This document shows positions 26,072 to 34,443 of a stretch of 64,000 nucleotides of DNA, one piece after another. This DNA comes from UMGS755 sp045652815. GTDB taxonomy: Bacteria; Bacillota; Clostridia; UBA1381; UBA9506. Below the pieces are notes generated by a model. The model was not told the origin of the DNA. It saw only the letters and a list, made by a program, of their open reading frames with translations, and did not search any database. Position numbers and translations under genes: made by a program. Positions within the stretch are counted from its first letter, which is position 1. The number at the start of each line of letters is the position of its first letter. The DNA is taken from NCBI GenBank assembly GCA_045652815.1, contig JAZOLH010000088.1, positions 34,665 to 98,664 of the forward strand. Direction: 5' to 3'.

Positions 26072-26965
26072 TTAATAAAATCCCACTTCATTGGCTAAAA
26101 CCAAACTTCCCTCTCCCTGTACAACTTTGGAAAGACAGAAAAGATTGCCATTTTCATATAAGCGGTAAAGTGCGCCCTCTTTGGCATCGGGAACGCCCAA
26201 TTGCTCGGTGCGATAGCGCAAACCGTTTTTCACTCTTGCCGCCATTTCGGGCACAACGTCGATGGCGGGAAAATCCGAAAGCACCACTTCCGGCGGAAGT
26301 AACACCTTGTCCCGCTCGCCCGCTTCTACCGCCGCAACAAATTCTTCCGGCGTTACCGCATTCTCCAGCGTGAAGATGCCGCTTTTAGTGCGGACTAAGG
26401 ATGCCATGGTGGCATAAGTGCCAAGGGCCCTGCCTAAATCATAACAAAGGGAACGAATGTAGGTGCCTTTGGAGCAGGTGACATCCAGCGAAAATTCATT
26501 GAATGAAAAATCGTAAAGGCGCAAGTCGTAGATTTCAACTTCTCTGGCCTCACGCTCAATTTCGATACCTTGCCGCGCCAGTTCATAGAGTTTTTTCCCG
26601 TCTTTTTTAATGGCGGAATACATAGGCGGCAACTGGGAAATCTTGCCGATAAACGCCTTGGCTGCGGCCCTGATTTCTGCCTCTGTCGGTATCACATCGC
26701 TTGTTTCCGTTACAGTCCCTGCCAAATCGTAGGTATCCGTTGCGATGCCCAATCGAACACGGGCGGTGTAGCCCTTTGTTTTTTCTGTGAGTAATTCCGA
26801 AAGTCCTGTGGCTTTTCCCACTAAAATCGGGAGAACGCCTGAGGCCTCGGGATCCAGTGTGCCTGTGTGACCCACGCGCTTTAAACCCAGCGTTCGCCGC
26901 ACAAGTGACACCATGTCGTGAGAGGTTTTGCCCGTCGGCTTATGTAAATTGATAATGCCCAGCAA
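26072..26965 (-). CDS. truB: tRNA pseudouridine-55 synthase
   Basis: A 297-residue enzyme that makes pseudouridine 55 in the T-loop of tRNAs. LHKPTGKTSHDMVSLVRR and VGHTGTLDPEASGVLPI (catalytic Asp) are diagnostic, with YTARVRLGIATDTYD and SKGTYIRSLCYDLG following. I place the start at TTG 26965, seven bases after AGGAG, giving the usual short N-terminus LGIINLHKP; longer frames lack a ribosome site. Confidence 0.93.
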   Translation of the reverse strand: MLGIINLHKPTGKTSHDMVSLVRRTLGLKRVGHTGTLDPEASGVLPILVGKATGLSELLTEKTKGYTARVRLGIATDTYDLAGTVTETSDVIPTEAEIRAAAKAFIGKISQLPPMYSAIKKDGKKLYELARQGIEIEREAREVEIYDLRLYDFSFNEFSLDVTCSKGTYIRSLCYDLGRALGTYATMASLVRTKSGIFTLENAVTPEEFVAAVEAGERDKVLLPPEVVLSDFPAIDVVPEMAARVKNGLRYRTEQLGVPDAKEGALYRLYENGNLFCLSKVVQGEGSLVLANEVGFY

Positions 26966-27146
26966 AAAACCACTCCTGACCCTTGAAATCATACTTTTGT
27001 TACCTATCTTCAGTATACCATAAATCAAGGACAAAAAAAAGAGATTTCACGAATTTATTTTTATTTATTAGTAGAAATATTTTGCACTTTATTTTGTTTA
27101 CTTTTACTAAAATTTAAATGAGGGTCTAAAATCTTCTTATATTATA

Positions 27147-27175
27147 TAGACAACCAAGCCCAGAAGTGATATAAT
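27147..27175 (+). promoter_or_regulatory. Promoter of hydrogenase operon
   Basis: TAGACA (27147-27152), 17-base spacer, perfect TATAAT (27170-27175). The remaining leader of about 110 bases (27182-27291) holds a short GCAGCGG-CTCCCTGCCGC hairpin but no riboswitch that I recognise. Confidence 0.7.
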
Positions 27176-27291
27176 AAATAAGGTTAGAATGCATTTTTGT
27201 ACCTTTCTGCAAGGAAAGAGACAAAAATCGCAATCAAAAAAGTAAATGCAGCGGCTCCCTGCCGCTTAAAAAAAGATAAGGGGGTATTCTG

Positions 27292-27786
27292 TTGAGTCAG
27301 CAACAAACAATTGCCTTTAGTGGCACAAAGGAACAAGAAGCGAAACTCTTAGAAGTGATCGCAAAGCACAAGGACACCAAAGGTGCTCTGATTCCCGTTC
27401 TTCATCAGGCGCAGGAAATTTACGGTTATCTGCCCGAAGAAGTGCAGGCTATCATCTCCCGTGAACTTGGCGTAACTATGGCAGAAATCTACGGTGTTGT
27501 TACTTTCTACACCCAGTTTTCTACCCAACCCAAAGGTAAATACAAAATTGGTGTTTGTCTGGGTACTGCCTGCTATGTTAAAGGCTCCGGCGACATTTTG
27601 AACAAAATTAAGGACATCCTGGGTATTAAAGAAGGCGAATGCACACCCGACGGTAAGTTCTCTATCGATGCAACCCGTTGTATCGGTGCTTGCGGTCTGG
27701 CTCCCGTTATCACTGTTAACGATGACGTTTACGGTAAACTGACAGTGGATGATGTGGAAGGCATTTTAGCTAAGTACACAGAATAG
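27292..27786 (+). CDS. NuoE-like [2Fe-2S] subunit of bifurcating hydrogenase
   Basis: A 164-residue thioredoxin-fold ferredoxin subunit. The helical N-terminus has LIPVLHQAQEIYGYLPEE. The cluster cysteines are in CLGTAC (C-x4-C, about residue 87) and CIGAC (C-x3-C, about 127). It passes electrons within the HydABC complex. The start is TTG after a GGGGG ribosome site. It heads the five-gene operon 27292-32331. Confidence 0.93.
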   Translation: MSQQQTIAFSGTKEQEAKLLEVIAKHKDTKGALIPVLHQAQEIYGYLPEEVQAIISRELGVTMAEIYGVVTFYTQFSTQPKGKYKIGVCLGTACYVKGSGDILNKIKDILGIKEGECTPDGKFSIDATRCIGACGLAPVITVNDDVYGKLTVDDVEGILAKYTE

Positions 27787-27790
27787 GCCT

Positions 27791-28336
27791 ATGCTTGAAA
27801 TTTCTCTTCACATTTTAGATATTGTTAACAACTCCGTTAAAGCCGGCGCTTCGCTCATTGAACTTTTCATCTGCGAAGACAGGGCCAAAAACTGCTTGAC
27901 TGTGGAAATTAATGATAACGGATGCGGTATGGAAGAAGACTTCCTCCGTGATGTCACCAATCCCTTCCGCACCACCCGCACCACCCGCAAGGTTGGCATG
28001 GGGCTTTCCCTTTTTAAAGCGGCGGCAGAAGAAACCGGCGGCGGCCTTACCATCACCTCGAAGGTTGGCGAAGGCACTCGTGTTATCACAGACTTTGTGT
28101 ATGACCACATTGACCGCCAGCCCTTAGGCGATATGGCAGGCACCATCACCACCGTGCTCTCGGGCAATCCGAATATCGACTTTTTGTACCGCCACACAAA
28201 AGACGGCAAAGAGTTTTTACTGGATACCCGCAAGATGCGCGAGATTTTAGGTGATGATGCACCGCTATCTTCCCCCGAAGTGATTCTTTGGCTAACGGAT
28301 TTCATCAACGAAGGTTTGCAGGAAATTTCAGAATAA
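27791..28336 (+). CDS. GHKL ATPase-domain protein without kinase His domain
   Basis: 181 residues, starting 5 bases after the NuoE-like stop. Its ATP site has a conserved Asn (HILDIVNNSVKAGA), the G1 box INDNGCGM and the G2 box GMGLSLFKAAAEETGGG, as in histidine kinases and anti-sigma kinases. No phosphoacceptor His domain, sensor or membrane segment is present. Family knowledge shows such single-domain ATPases inside clostridial hydrogenase operons; their role is not established. Its position suggests a regulatory or assembly function for the hydrogenase. Confidence 0.8.
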   Translation: MLEISLHILDIVNNSVKAGASLIELFICEDRAKNCLTVEINDNGCGMEEDFLRDVTNPFRTTRTTRKVGMGLSLFKAAAEETGGGLTITSKVGEGTRVITDFVYDHIDRQPLGDMAGTITTVLSGNPNIDFLYRHTKDGKEFLLDTRKMREILGDDAPLSSPEVILWLTDFINEGLQEISE

Positions 28337-28382
28337 TCAAAATAAACACACAACCCCGAGGTTGTGAGATTGGAGCTTTGAT

Positions 28383-28757
28383 ATGAAAAGTTTAGCAGAA
28401 CTTGAGGCAATCAAAAATAGAATGAAAAATCAGGTTGGCATGCGCAGCGACGACGGTGAAAACGTAACCCGCGTTGTTGTTGGTATGGCAACTTGCGGTA
28501 TTGCAGCCGGCGCTCGCCCTGTTCTCTCCGCTATGGTGGAAGAAGTTGGTAAGCGTGGTCTTGCGCACGTAACCGTTGCGCAGACAGGTTGCATTGGTAT
28601 GTGCAAATTCGAGCCTATCGTGGAAGTGCACGAACCCGGCAAAGAAAAAGTTACATACATTAAAATGACCCCCGAAAAAGCCCTGAAGGTTGTCAGCGAA
28701 CATTTGGTTAACGGTCGTGTTTGCGCTGAATACACCATCGGCACAGAACAATTATAA
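28383..28757 (+). CDS. Thioredoxin-like [2Fe-2S] ferredoxin
   Basis: A 124-residue ferredoxin. VVVGMATCGIAAGARPVL gives the first cysteine and TGCIGMCKFEPIVEV a C-x3-C pair; a further Cys lies near the C-terminus. This is the small subunit often placed between NuoE- and NuoF-like genes of trimeric or tetrameric [FeFe]-hydrogenases. It has a GGAG site and is followed by the NuoF-like gene after 14 bases. Confidence 0.85.
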   Translation: MKSLAELEAIKNRMKNQVGMRSDDGENVTRVVVGMATCGIAAGARPVLSAMVEEVGKRGLAHVTVAQTGCIGMCKFEPIVEVHEPGKEKVTYIKMTPEKALKVVSEHLVNGRVCAEYTIGTEQL

Positions 28758-28771
28758 GGAGGAAGCTAACT

Positions 28772-30568
28772 ATGGATTTTGCTAGATCAACCGTCCTGGT
28801 CTGCGGTGGTACAGGCTGTACCTCTTCCGGCAGCCAGAAGGTTATTAAAGAATTTGAAACTCAGCTGGCAGCCCATAACTTAGATAAAGAAGTTAAGGTT
28901 ATCCAAACCGGTTGCTTCGGTTTGTGTGCGCTGGGTCCTGTTGTTATTGTGTACCCCGAAGGTGCATTCTACAGCCAGGTACAGGCCGAAGACGTTGCAG
29001 AAATCGTTTCTGAACATCTGATGAAAGGTCGTATCGTAACCCGCCTGCTGTATGAAGAAACCGTTCAGGAAGATTCCGTTAAATCTCTGAACGAAACCAA
29101 CTTCTACAAAAAGCAGATGCGTATCGCTCTGCGTAACTGCGGCGTGATTGACCCTGAAAACATTGATGAATATATCGCATTAGACGGTTATGCGGCTTTA
29201 GGTAAAGCCCTGACCGAAATGACACCTGAACAGGTGATTGATGTGATTAAAGAATCCGGTCTCCGTGGTCGTGGCGGCGGCGGTTTCCCCACCGGTATCA
29301 AATGGATGCTGGCGGCTAAATCCCCCAACGTAATCGGCAAATACGTTTGCTGTAACGCCGACGAAGGGGACCCGGGCGCATTTATGGACCGTTCCGTATT
29401 GGAAGGTGACCCCCACGCTGTTATCGAAGCAATGGCAATCGCTGCTTACGCTATCAATGCAGAACAGGGTTACATATACATCCGTGCCGAATATCCCATC
29501 GCAGTTAAACGTTTGCAGATTGCTATCGATCAGGCTCGTGAATATGGCCTGCTCGGCAAAAACATTTTCGGCACCGACTTTAGTTTTGACCTTGATATCC
29601 GCTTAGGTGCAGGCGCATTCGTTTGTGGTGAAGAAACCGCACTGATGACCTCCATCGAAGGCAAACGTGGCGAACCCCGTCCTCGTCCGCCTTTCCCGGC
29701 TGTTAAAGGTCTGTGGGAAAAACCCACCCTCTTAAACAACGTTGAAACCTATGCTAACATCCCCCAGATTATCTTAAAGGGTGCTGACTGGTTTACTTCC
29801 ATCGGTACTGAAAAGAGTAAGGGTACTAAAGTATTCGCTCTGGGTGGTAAAATTAATAACACAGGTCTGGTTGAAGTTCCCATGGGTACCACCCTGCGCG
29901 AAATCATCGAAGAAATCGGCGGCGGTATTCCTAACGGTAAGAAGTTCAAAGCCGCTCAGACCGGTGGTCCTTCCGGCGGTTGTATCCCCGCTTCCTTAAT
30001 GGATGTTCCCATCGACTATGACTCTTTAATTCAGATTGGTTCTATGATGGGTTCCGGTGGTTTAATCGTTATGGACGAAGACAACTGTATGGTTGACATC
30101 GCTAAGTTCTTCTTAGAGTTCACCGTTGACGAATCCTGCGGTAAATGTACACCTTGCCGTATCGGTACCAAACGTATGCTTGAAATCTTAGAAAAGATTA
30201 CAAAGGGTAACGGTACTATGGAAGACCTTGACAGACTGGAAGCGCTGGCTTACAACATCAAAGAATCCGCTCTTTGTGGTCTGGGTCAGACAGCGCCTAA
30301 CCCTGTTCTTTCCACTCTTCGTTACTTCCGTGACGAATATGTTGCTCACGTTGTGGACAAAAAATGTCCCGCCGGCGTATGTAAAGCATTGGTAAGCTAC
30401 AAAATCGTGGCTGACAAATGTAAAGGTTGTAGCTTATGTGCACGTCAGTGTCCTGTTGGCGCAATCCACGGCGAAATCAAGAGCCCCTTCGTTATTGATA
30501 CAAAAACTTGCGTTAAGTGCGGCGCTTGTATCGAAAAATGTAAGTTCGGCGCTATCATCGTAGAGTAA
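28772..30568 (+). CDS. hydB: NuoF-like NADH-binding subunit of bifurcating hydrogenase
   Basis: 598 residues in three parts. Residues 1-95 form a thioredoxin-like [2Fe-2S] domain (CGGTGCTSSG, TGCFGLCALGP). Residues about 120-500 are the NuoF core, with GLRGRGGGGFPTGIKW (FMN) and the cluster motif ESCGKCTPCRIGTKR. The last 70 residues carry two [4Fe-4S] ferredoxin motifs (CKGCSLCARQCP and CVKCGACIEKCK). This is the standard flavin subunit that bifurcates electrons between NAD and ferredoxin. The following hydA starts 20 bases later. Confidence 0.95.
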   Translation: MDFARSTVLVCGGTGCTSSGSQKVIKEFETQLAAHNLDKEVKVIQTGCFGLCALGPVVIVYPEGAFYSQVQAEDVAEIVSEHLMKGRIVTRLLYEETVQEDSVKSLNETNFYKKQMRIALRNCGVIDPENIDEYIALDGYAALGKALTEMTPEQVIDVIKESGLRGRGGGGFPTGIKWMLAAKSPNVIGKYVCCNADEGDPGAFMDRSVLEGDPHAVIEAMAIAAYAINAEQGYIYIRAEYPIAVKRLQIAIDQAREYGLLGKNIFGTDFSFDLDIRLGAGAFVCGEETALMTSIEGKRGEPRPRPPFPAVKGLWEKPTLLNNVETYANIPQIILKGADWFTSIGTEKSKGTKVFALGGKINNTGLVEVPMGTTLREIIEEIGGGIPNGKKFKAAQTGGPSGGCIPASLMDVPIDYDSLIQIGSMMGSGGLIVMDEDNCMVDIAKFFLEFTVDESCGKCTPCRIGTKRMLEILEKITKGNGTMEDLDRLEALAYNIKESALCGLGQTAPNPVLSTLRYFRDEYVAHVVDKKCPAGVCKALVSYKIVADKCKGCSLCARQCPVGAIHGEIKSPFVIDTKTCVKCGACIEKCKFGAIIVE

Positions 30569-30588
30569 TGAAAGGAGGAAGATGAACA

Positions 30589-32331
30589 ATGGAAATGGTT
30601 ACACTTACAATTAACGGTCAAAGCATCTCCGTGCCCTCTGACTACACTGTCCTGCAGGCAGCCCGTCAGGCAGGCATTGATATTCCCACGCTTTGCTACT
30701 TAAAAGATATTAACGAAATCGGCGCATGCAGAATGTGTCTGGTTGAAATCAAGGGTGCTCGTGCACTGGCTACCGCTTGTGTATATCCCGTTAGCGAAGG
30801 TATGGAAGTGTTCACCTCCACACCCCGCGTTAGAAAAGCAAGAAAAGCAGTCCTCGAACTGATGCTTTCCAACCACAACAGAAAGTGCTTAACTTGCGTA
30901 CGTAACAGAAACTGCGAACTGCAGAAACTGGCTGACGAATTAAACGTAACTGAAATTCCTTACGAAGGTGCATTAACACCGTCTACCATCGACGATGTTT
31001 CTCCCTCCATCGTTCGTGATAACAGCAAATGTATTCTCTGCCGTCGTTGCGTGGCTGTTTGTAAATCCGTGCAGACCGTTGGCGTTATTGATGCTATCGA
31101 ACGTGGCTTTAACACCACCATCGGTTGCTCTTTCGAAAAATCCTTAAACGAAACCGATTGTGCTATGTGCGGTCAGTGTATTGCACATTGTCCTGTTGGC
31201 GCGCTCCACGAAAAAGACGGTCTGACTCCCGTTTGGAACGCACTGGCTGACGATTCTAAACACGTTGTTGTGCAGACAGCACCCGCTGTTCGTGCAGCAT
31301 TAGGCGAAGAATTCGGCATGCCCATCGGTACGCCCGTAACCGGCAAAATGGCAGCTGCTCTGAAGATTTTAGGCTTTGATAAAGTATTTGATACCGACTT
31401 TGCCGCAGACCTGACCATTATGGAAGAAGGCACAGAGCTGCTTAACAGAATTAAAGAAGGCGGCAAACTGCCCCTGATTACATCCTGTTCTCCCGGTTGG
31501 GTTAAGTTCTGTGAACACAACTTCCCCGATTTCTTAGACAATCTGTCCACCGCTAAATCTCCTCACGAGATGTACGGTGCAGTATTAAAATCCTACTATG
31601 CTGAAAAAGCAGGCATCGACCCGAAGGATATCTATGTTGTATCCGTAATGCCCTGTACCGCTAAGAAGTTCGAAGCACAGCGTGAAGAACTGTCCGGCAC
31701 CGGCTACCCCGATGTTGATGCAGTTATCACCACTCGCGAACTGGCGAAGATGATTAAAGAAGCCGGCATTGAATTTGCAAAACTGGAAGATGCAGTGTTC
31801 GATTCTCCCTTTGGTGACGAAGCAACCGGCGCAGGCGTTATCTTTGGTGCAACCGGCGGCGTTATGGAAGCGGCTCTTCGTACTGTTGCTGAAGTTATCA
31901 CAGGCAAATCCTTTGATGAAGTTGAATATGCTGCAGTTCGTGGTACCGAAGGCATTAAAGAAGCTACCGTAACCATCGGCGACCTTGACGTTAAAGTGGC
32001 TGTTGCACACGGTCTGGGTAATGCAAGAAAATTGCTTACAGACATTCGTGAAGGCAAAGCAGATTACCACTTCATCGAAATCATGGCTTGCCCCGGCGGC
32101 TGTGTAACCGGTGGCGGTCAGCCCATCCAGCCCGCTAAAGTGATGGCTGAAATCGACTTAAAGTCTGAACGTGCTAAAGCGCTTTACGCTGAAGACCGTG
32201 CTCTGCCCCTCAGAAAATCTCACGAAAATCCCTACATCAAAAAGATTTACGATGAGTATCTGGGTGAGCCCTGCGGTCATAAGTCTCACAAGTTACTGCA
32301 TACACACTATCACGAAAGACCCAAATATTAA
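30589..32331 (+). CDS. hydA: [FeFe]-hydrogenase catalytic subunit
   Basis: A 580-residue iron hydrogenase. The N-terminal [2Fe-2S] domain holds CYLKDINEIGACRMC. Next come the His/Cys cluster HNRKCLTCVRNRNC and two [4Fe-4S] motifs (CILCRRCVAVCK, CAMCGQCIAHCP). The H-cluster cysteines are in ITSCSPGWVKFCE, VMPCTAKKFEAQRE and MACPGGCVTGGGQP. All catalytic motifs are intact. Together with the NuoE/NuoF-like subunits it should oxidise NADH and reduced ferredoxin together to make H2 during fermentation, or run in reverse. Ribosome site AAAGGAGG. Confidence 0.97.
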   Translation: MEMVTLTINGQSISVPSDYTVLQAARQAGIDIPTLCYLKDINEIGACRMCLVEIKGARALATACVYPVSEGMEVFTSTPRVRKARKAVLELMLSNHNRKCLTCVRNRNCELQKLADELNVTEIPYEGALTPSTIDDVSPSIVRDNSKCILCRRCVAVCKSVQTVGVIDAIERGFNTTIGCSFEKSLNETDCAMCGQCIAHCPVGALHEKDGLTPVWNALADDSKHVVVQTAPAVRAALGEEFGMPIGTPVTGKMAAALKILGFDKVFDTDFAADLTIMEEGTELLNRIKEGGKLPLITSCSPGWVKFCEHNFPDFLDNLSTAKSPHEMYGAVLKSYYAEKAGIDPKDIYVVSVMPCTAKKFEAQREELSGTGYPDVDAVITTRELAKMIKEAGIEFAKLEDAVFDSPFGDEATGAGVIFGATGGVMEAALRTVAEVITGKSFDEVEYAAVRGTEGIKEATVTIGDLDVKVAVAHGLGNARKLLTDIREGKADYHFIEIMACPGGCVTGGGQPIQPAKVMAEIDLKSERAKALYAEDRALPLRKSHENPYIKKIYDEYLGEPCGHKSHKLLHTHYHERPKY

Positions 32332-32340
32332 AAACAGCAA

Positions 32341-32371
32341 GAACCACGGATTTATCCGTGGTTCTTTTTTT
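32341..32371 (+). terminator. Terminator of hydrogenase operon
   Basis: GAACCACGGAT/ATCCGTGGTTC stem followed by seven T. Confidence 0.88.
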
Positions 32372-32402
32372 GTGCGAGAATATCAAAAACATGAGATTTG
32401 AG

Positions 32403-32431
32403 TTGAAAAGTATCTCGTTCTATGGTACAAT
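32403..32431 (+). promoter_or_regulatory. Promoter of stalk-GH88 gene
   Basis: TTGAAA (32403-32408), 17-base spacer, TACAAT (32426-32431), 37 bases before the start. Confidence 0.75.
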
Positions 32432-32467
32432 AAACGTATCTTTGAACTTTCCCGAGAGGTGATATAG

Positions 32468-34126
32468 ATGCGCATTTTAAAATCTATCATTGCAATTGTG
32501 TTAATCCTTTGCACGTCGCTCATTATAACGGCACCTTCTGTTGTAAACAGCGATGCCTATGATATGACAGTTTCTCTGCAGATTGATAACCCCATGATGA
32601 CCGTGAACGGTTCTGAGGAGGAAATCGACCCCGGTCGCGGCACTGTGCCCGTGATTTTAGACGGTCGCACCCTGGTCCCTATCCGTGCCATTATGGAGGC
32701 ATTCGGCATCGAAGTGGAATATTTCGCAGGCACAGAATCTGTTCTGCTGACATCACCCATCCGACAGGTGAAACTCTACATCGGCTTAAACGCCGCTTAC
32801 ATCAATCAGGCAAAGAACTATATGGATGTTGCACCCACCGTTATCAACGAACGTACTATGATGCCCATCCGTTTTGTGGCAGAGGCCTTTAACCTCTCTG
32901 TTGGTTGGGAGGCCGATACCCGCACGGTTACTGTCACCAGAAGCGCAGAGCCCCATCTGTTTAATGCAGACCGCTATCTGCAGGAAAATCCCATTTCCCG
33001 GGAAAAAGCAAAAGTCCCTATGGATCCGCCGGTAAATGCCCTTAAAGAAAATTTAGTCCAGTGCGATCGCAAATTTGTTTCTGCCTCCAGTAAAGCGGGC
33101 ACCTACCGTTATACCACCAGTGATTCTTTTAACTGGACCAGCGGTATGTTAACCGGTTGTTGCTGGCTGGCCTATGAATATACAGGCGACGAATTCTTCC
33201 GCAAGGAAGCAGAAAAACATATTGAAATTTATGCCCAGCACGCCAACGAGGGCATCGGCTTAAACGACCACGATACGGGCTTTATCTTCTCGCCCTCTGC
33301 TGTGGCGGGCTACCGCATCACCCGTGATGGCAATATGCGTTCGGCCGCATTAAACGCCGCTTACATCCTTTTAGACCATTACGATAACGACGGTAAGTTT
33401 ATTATGCGTAGCGGTCTGCGCGGCAGCAATAACTATAATGGCTATCGCACCTTAGTTGACTCTATGATGAACATTCCCCTGTTCTTCTTCGCCTATGAAG
33501 AAACAGGCAACAAAGAATTTTATGATGCGGCAGTCAGCCATTACCACACCACAATGAAATACCTGATTCGTCAGGATGGCTCTTCCTTCCATCACTATCA
33601 GTTCAACCCCGTAGATGCTAAACCTGTGGGTGGTGTTACATTGCAGGGTCTCTCTGATGACTCTACCTGGAGCCGCGGTCATTCTTGGCTGGTTGCAGGG
33701 TTCCCCATTGCTTACAGTTACACCCAAAACGAAGAAATTTTAGACGTTCACAAAAATGTGACCTATTATTATCTCAACCGCTTGGCAAGTGATAACATCG
33801 CTTACTGGGATTTAGACTTTGTAAGCAGCGATTCCGCCGCCCGCGATGCTTCTGCATCTGCCATCACCACTTGCGGTCTGCTTGAAATGATTAAATATCT
33901 GCCTGATGGCGAGCAGAAAACTGTGTATAAAAATGCCGCCGATATGCAGATGAACGCGCTGATTGACCGCTGCGAAAACCGCGGCGGTGCAGAAGACGGT
34001 TTGATTTTCAGAGTGTCTCACCATGTAACGAACGGACACCAGAATGAATGTGCTATCTATGGTGACTATTTCTATATGGAAGCGTTGATGCGGTATTTAA
34101 ATCCTGACTGGGTACGTTATTGGTAA
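32468..34126 (+). CDS. Secreted stalk domain fused to GH88 unsaturated glucuronyl hydrolase
   Basis: 552 residues. A signal peptide (ILKSIIAIVLILCTSLII) is followed by a CuAO-N/stalk domain at about 35-165 (RTLVPIRAIMEAFGIEVEY, RTMMPIRFVAEAFNLSVGW). A GH88-type alpha6/alpha6 barrel begins near 195. The barrel shows NWTSGMLTGCCWLAYEYTG, HDTGFIFSPSAVAGYR and DDSTWSRGHSWLVAGF, matching the GH88 motifs that hold the catalytic aspartates. GH88 enzymes remove unsaturated uronic acids from lyase-made oligosaccharides. The stalk fusion would hold it at the cell surface. Family GH105 is the nearest alternative. Confidence 0.88.
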   Translation: MRILKSIIAIVLILCTSLIITAPSVVNSDAYDMTVSLQIDNPMMTVNGSEEEIDPGRGTVPVILDGRTLVPIRAIMEAFGIEVEYFAGTESVLLTSPIRQVKLYIGLNAAYINQAKNYMDVAPTVINERTMMPIRFVAEAFNLSVGWEADTRTVTVTRSAEPHLFNADRYLQENPISREKAKVPMDPPVNALKENLVQCDRKFVSASSKAGTYRYTTSDSFNWTSGMLTGCCWLAYEYTGDEFFRKEAEKHIEIYAQHANEGIGLNDHDTGFIFSPSAVAGYRITRDGNMRSAALNAAYILLDHYDNDGKFIMRSGLRGSNNYNGYRTLVDSMMNIPLFFFAYEETGNKEFYDAAVSHYHTTMKYLIRQDGSSFHHYQFNPVDAKPVGGVTLQGLSDDSTWSRGHSWLVAGFPIAYSYTQNEEILDVHKNVTYYYLNRLASDNIAYWDLDFVSSDSAARDASASAITTCGLLEMIKYLPDGEQKTVYKNAADMQMNALIDRCENRGGAEDGLIFRVSHHVTNGHQNECAIYGDYFYMEALMRYLNPDWVRYW

Positions 34127-34129
34127 ACC

Positions 34130-34384
34130 GGTGGATTTGGCGCAGATTGCCTTGCGAAGATAAGGCAAAATCCGAGTAAACAAAATTTTATAGTGATACA
34201 TAACAAGGAAGAAACCTGCCTTTGCAGGTTTCTTTTTTTCTTTCTCGCAAGGCTATAAACAAATCTCACCTCTCGCTGTACAAAAGTACAGCTTCGGATT
34301 CCCTTCGGTTCGATTTGTTCATTCTGCATCCAAATCCCCTCGGTTTTTCTTCAGTGTTTGGGTGGATTTGGCGCACATTGCCTT
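34130..34384. repeat. Noncoding segment bounded by 24-base direct repeats
   Basis: GGTGGATTTGGCGCA plus GATTGCCTT at 34130-34153 recurs with one mismatch at 34361-34384 (CATTGCCTT). Between them lie a terminator (34209-34240), a palindrome CTGTAC-AAAA-GTACAG and copy B of the dispersed repeat seen at 20009. No convincing gene is present; a 70-codon frame across it has no ribosome site. Confidence 0.6.
34209..34240 (+). terminator. Terminator after stalk-GH88 gene
   Basis: GAAACCTGC/GCAGGTTTC stem with CTTT loop and seven T. Confidence 0.8.
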
Positions 34385-34407
34385 AGAAAAATAAGATCAA
34401 ACAACAT

Positions 34408-34443
34408 AAAAAGGCTGTGACGAAAAGTCACAGCCGTTTTTTT
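34408..34443 (-). terminator. Terminator of GH110-like gene
   Basis: GGCTGTGAC (34413-34421) pairs with GTCACAGCC (34427-34435); T runs on both sides. Confidence 0.85.
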
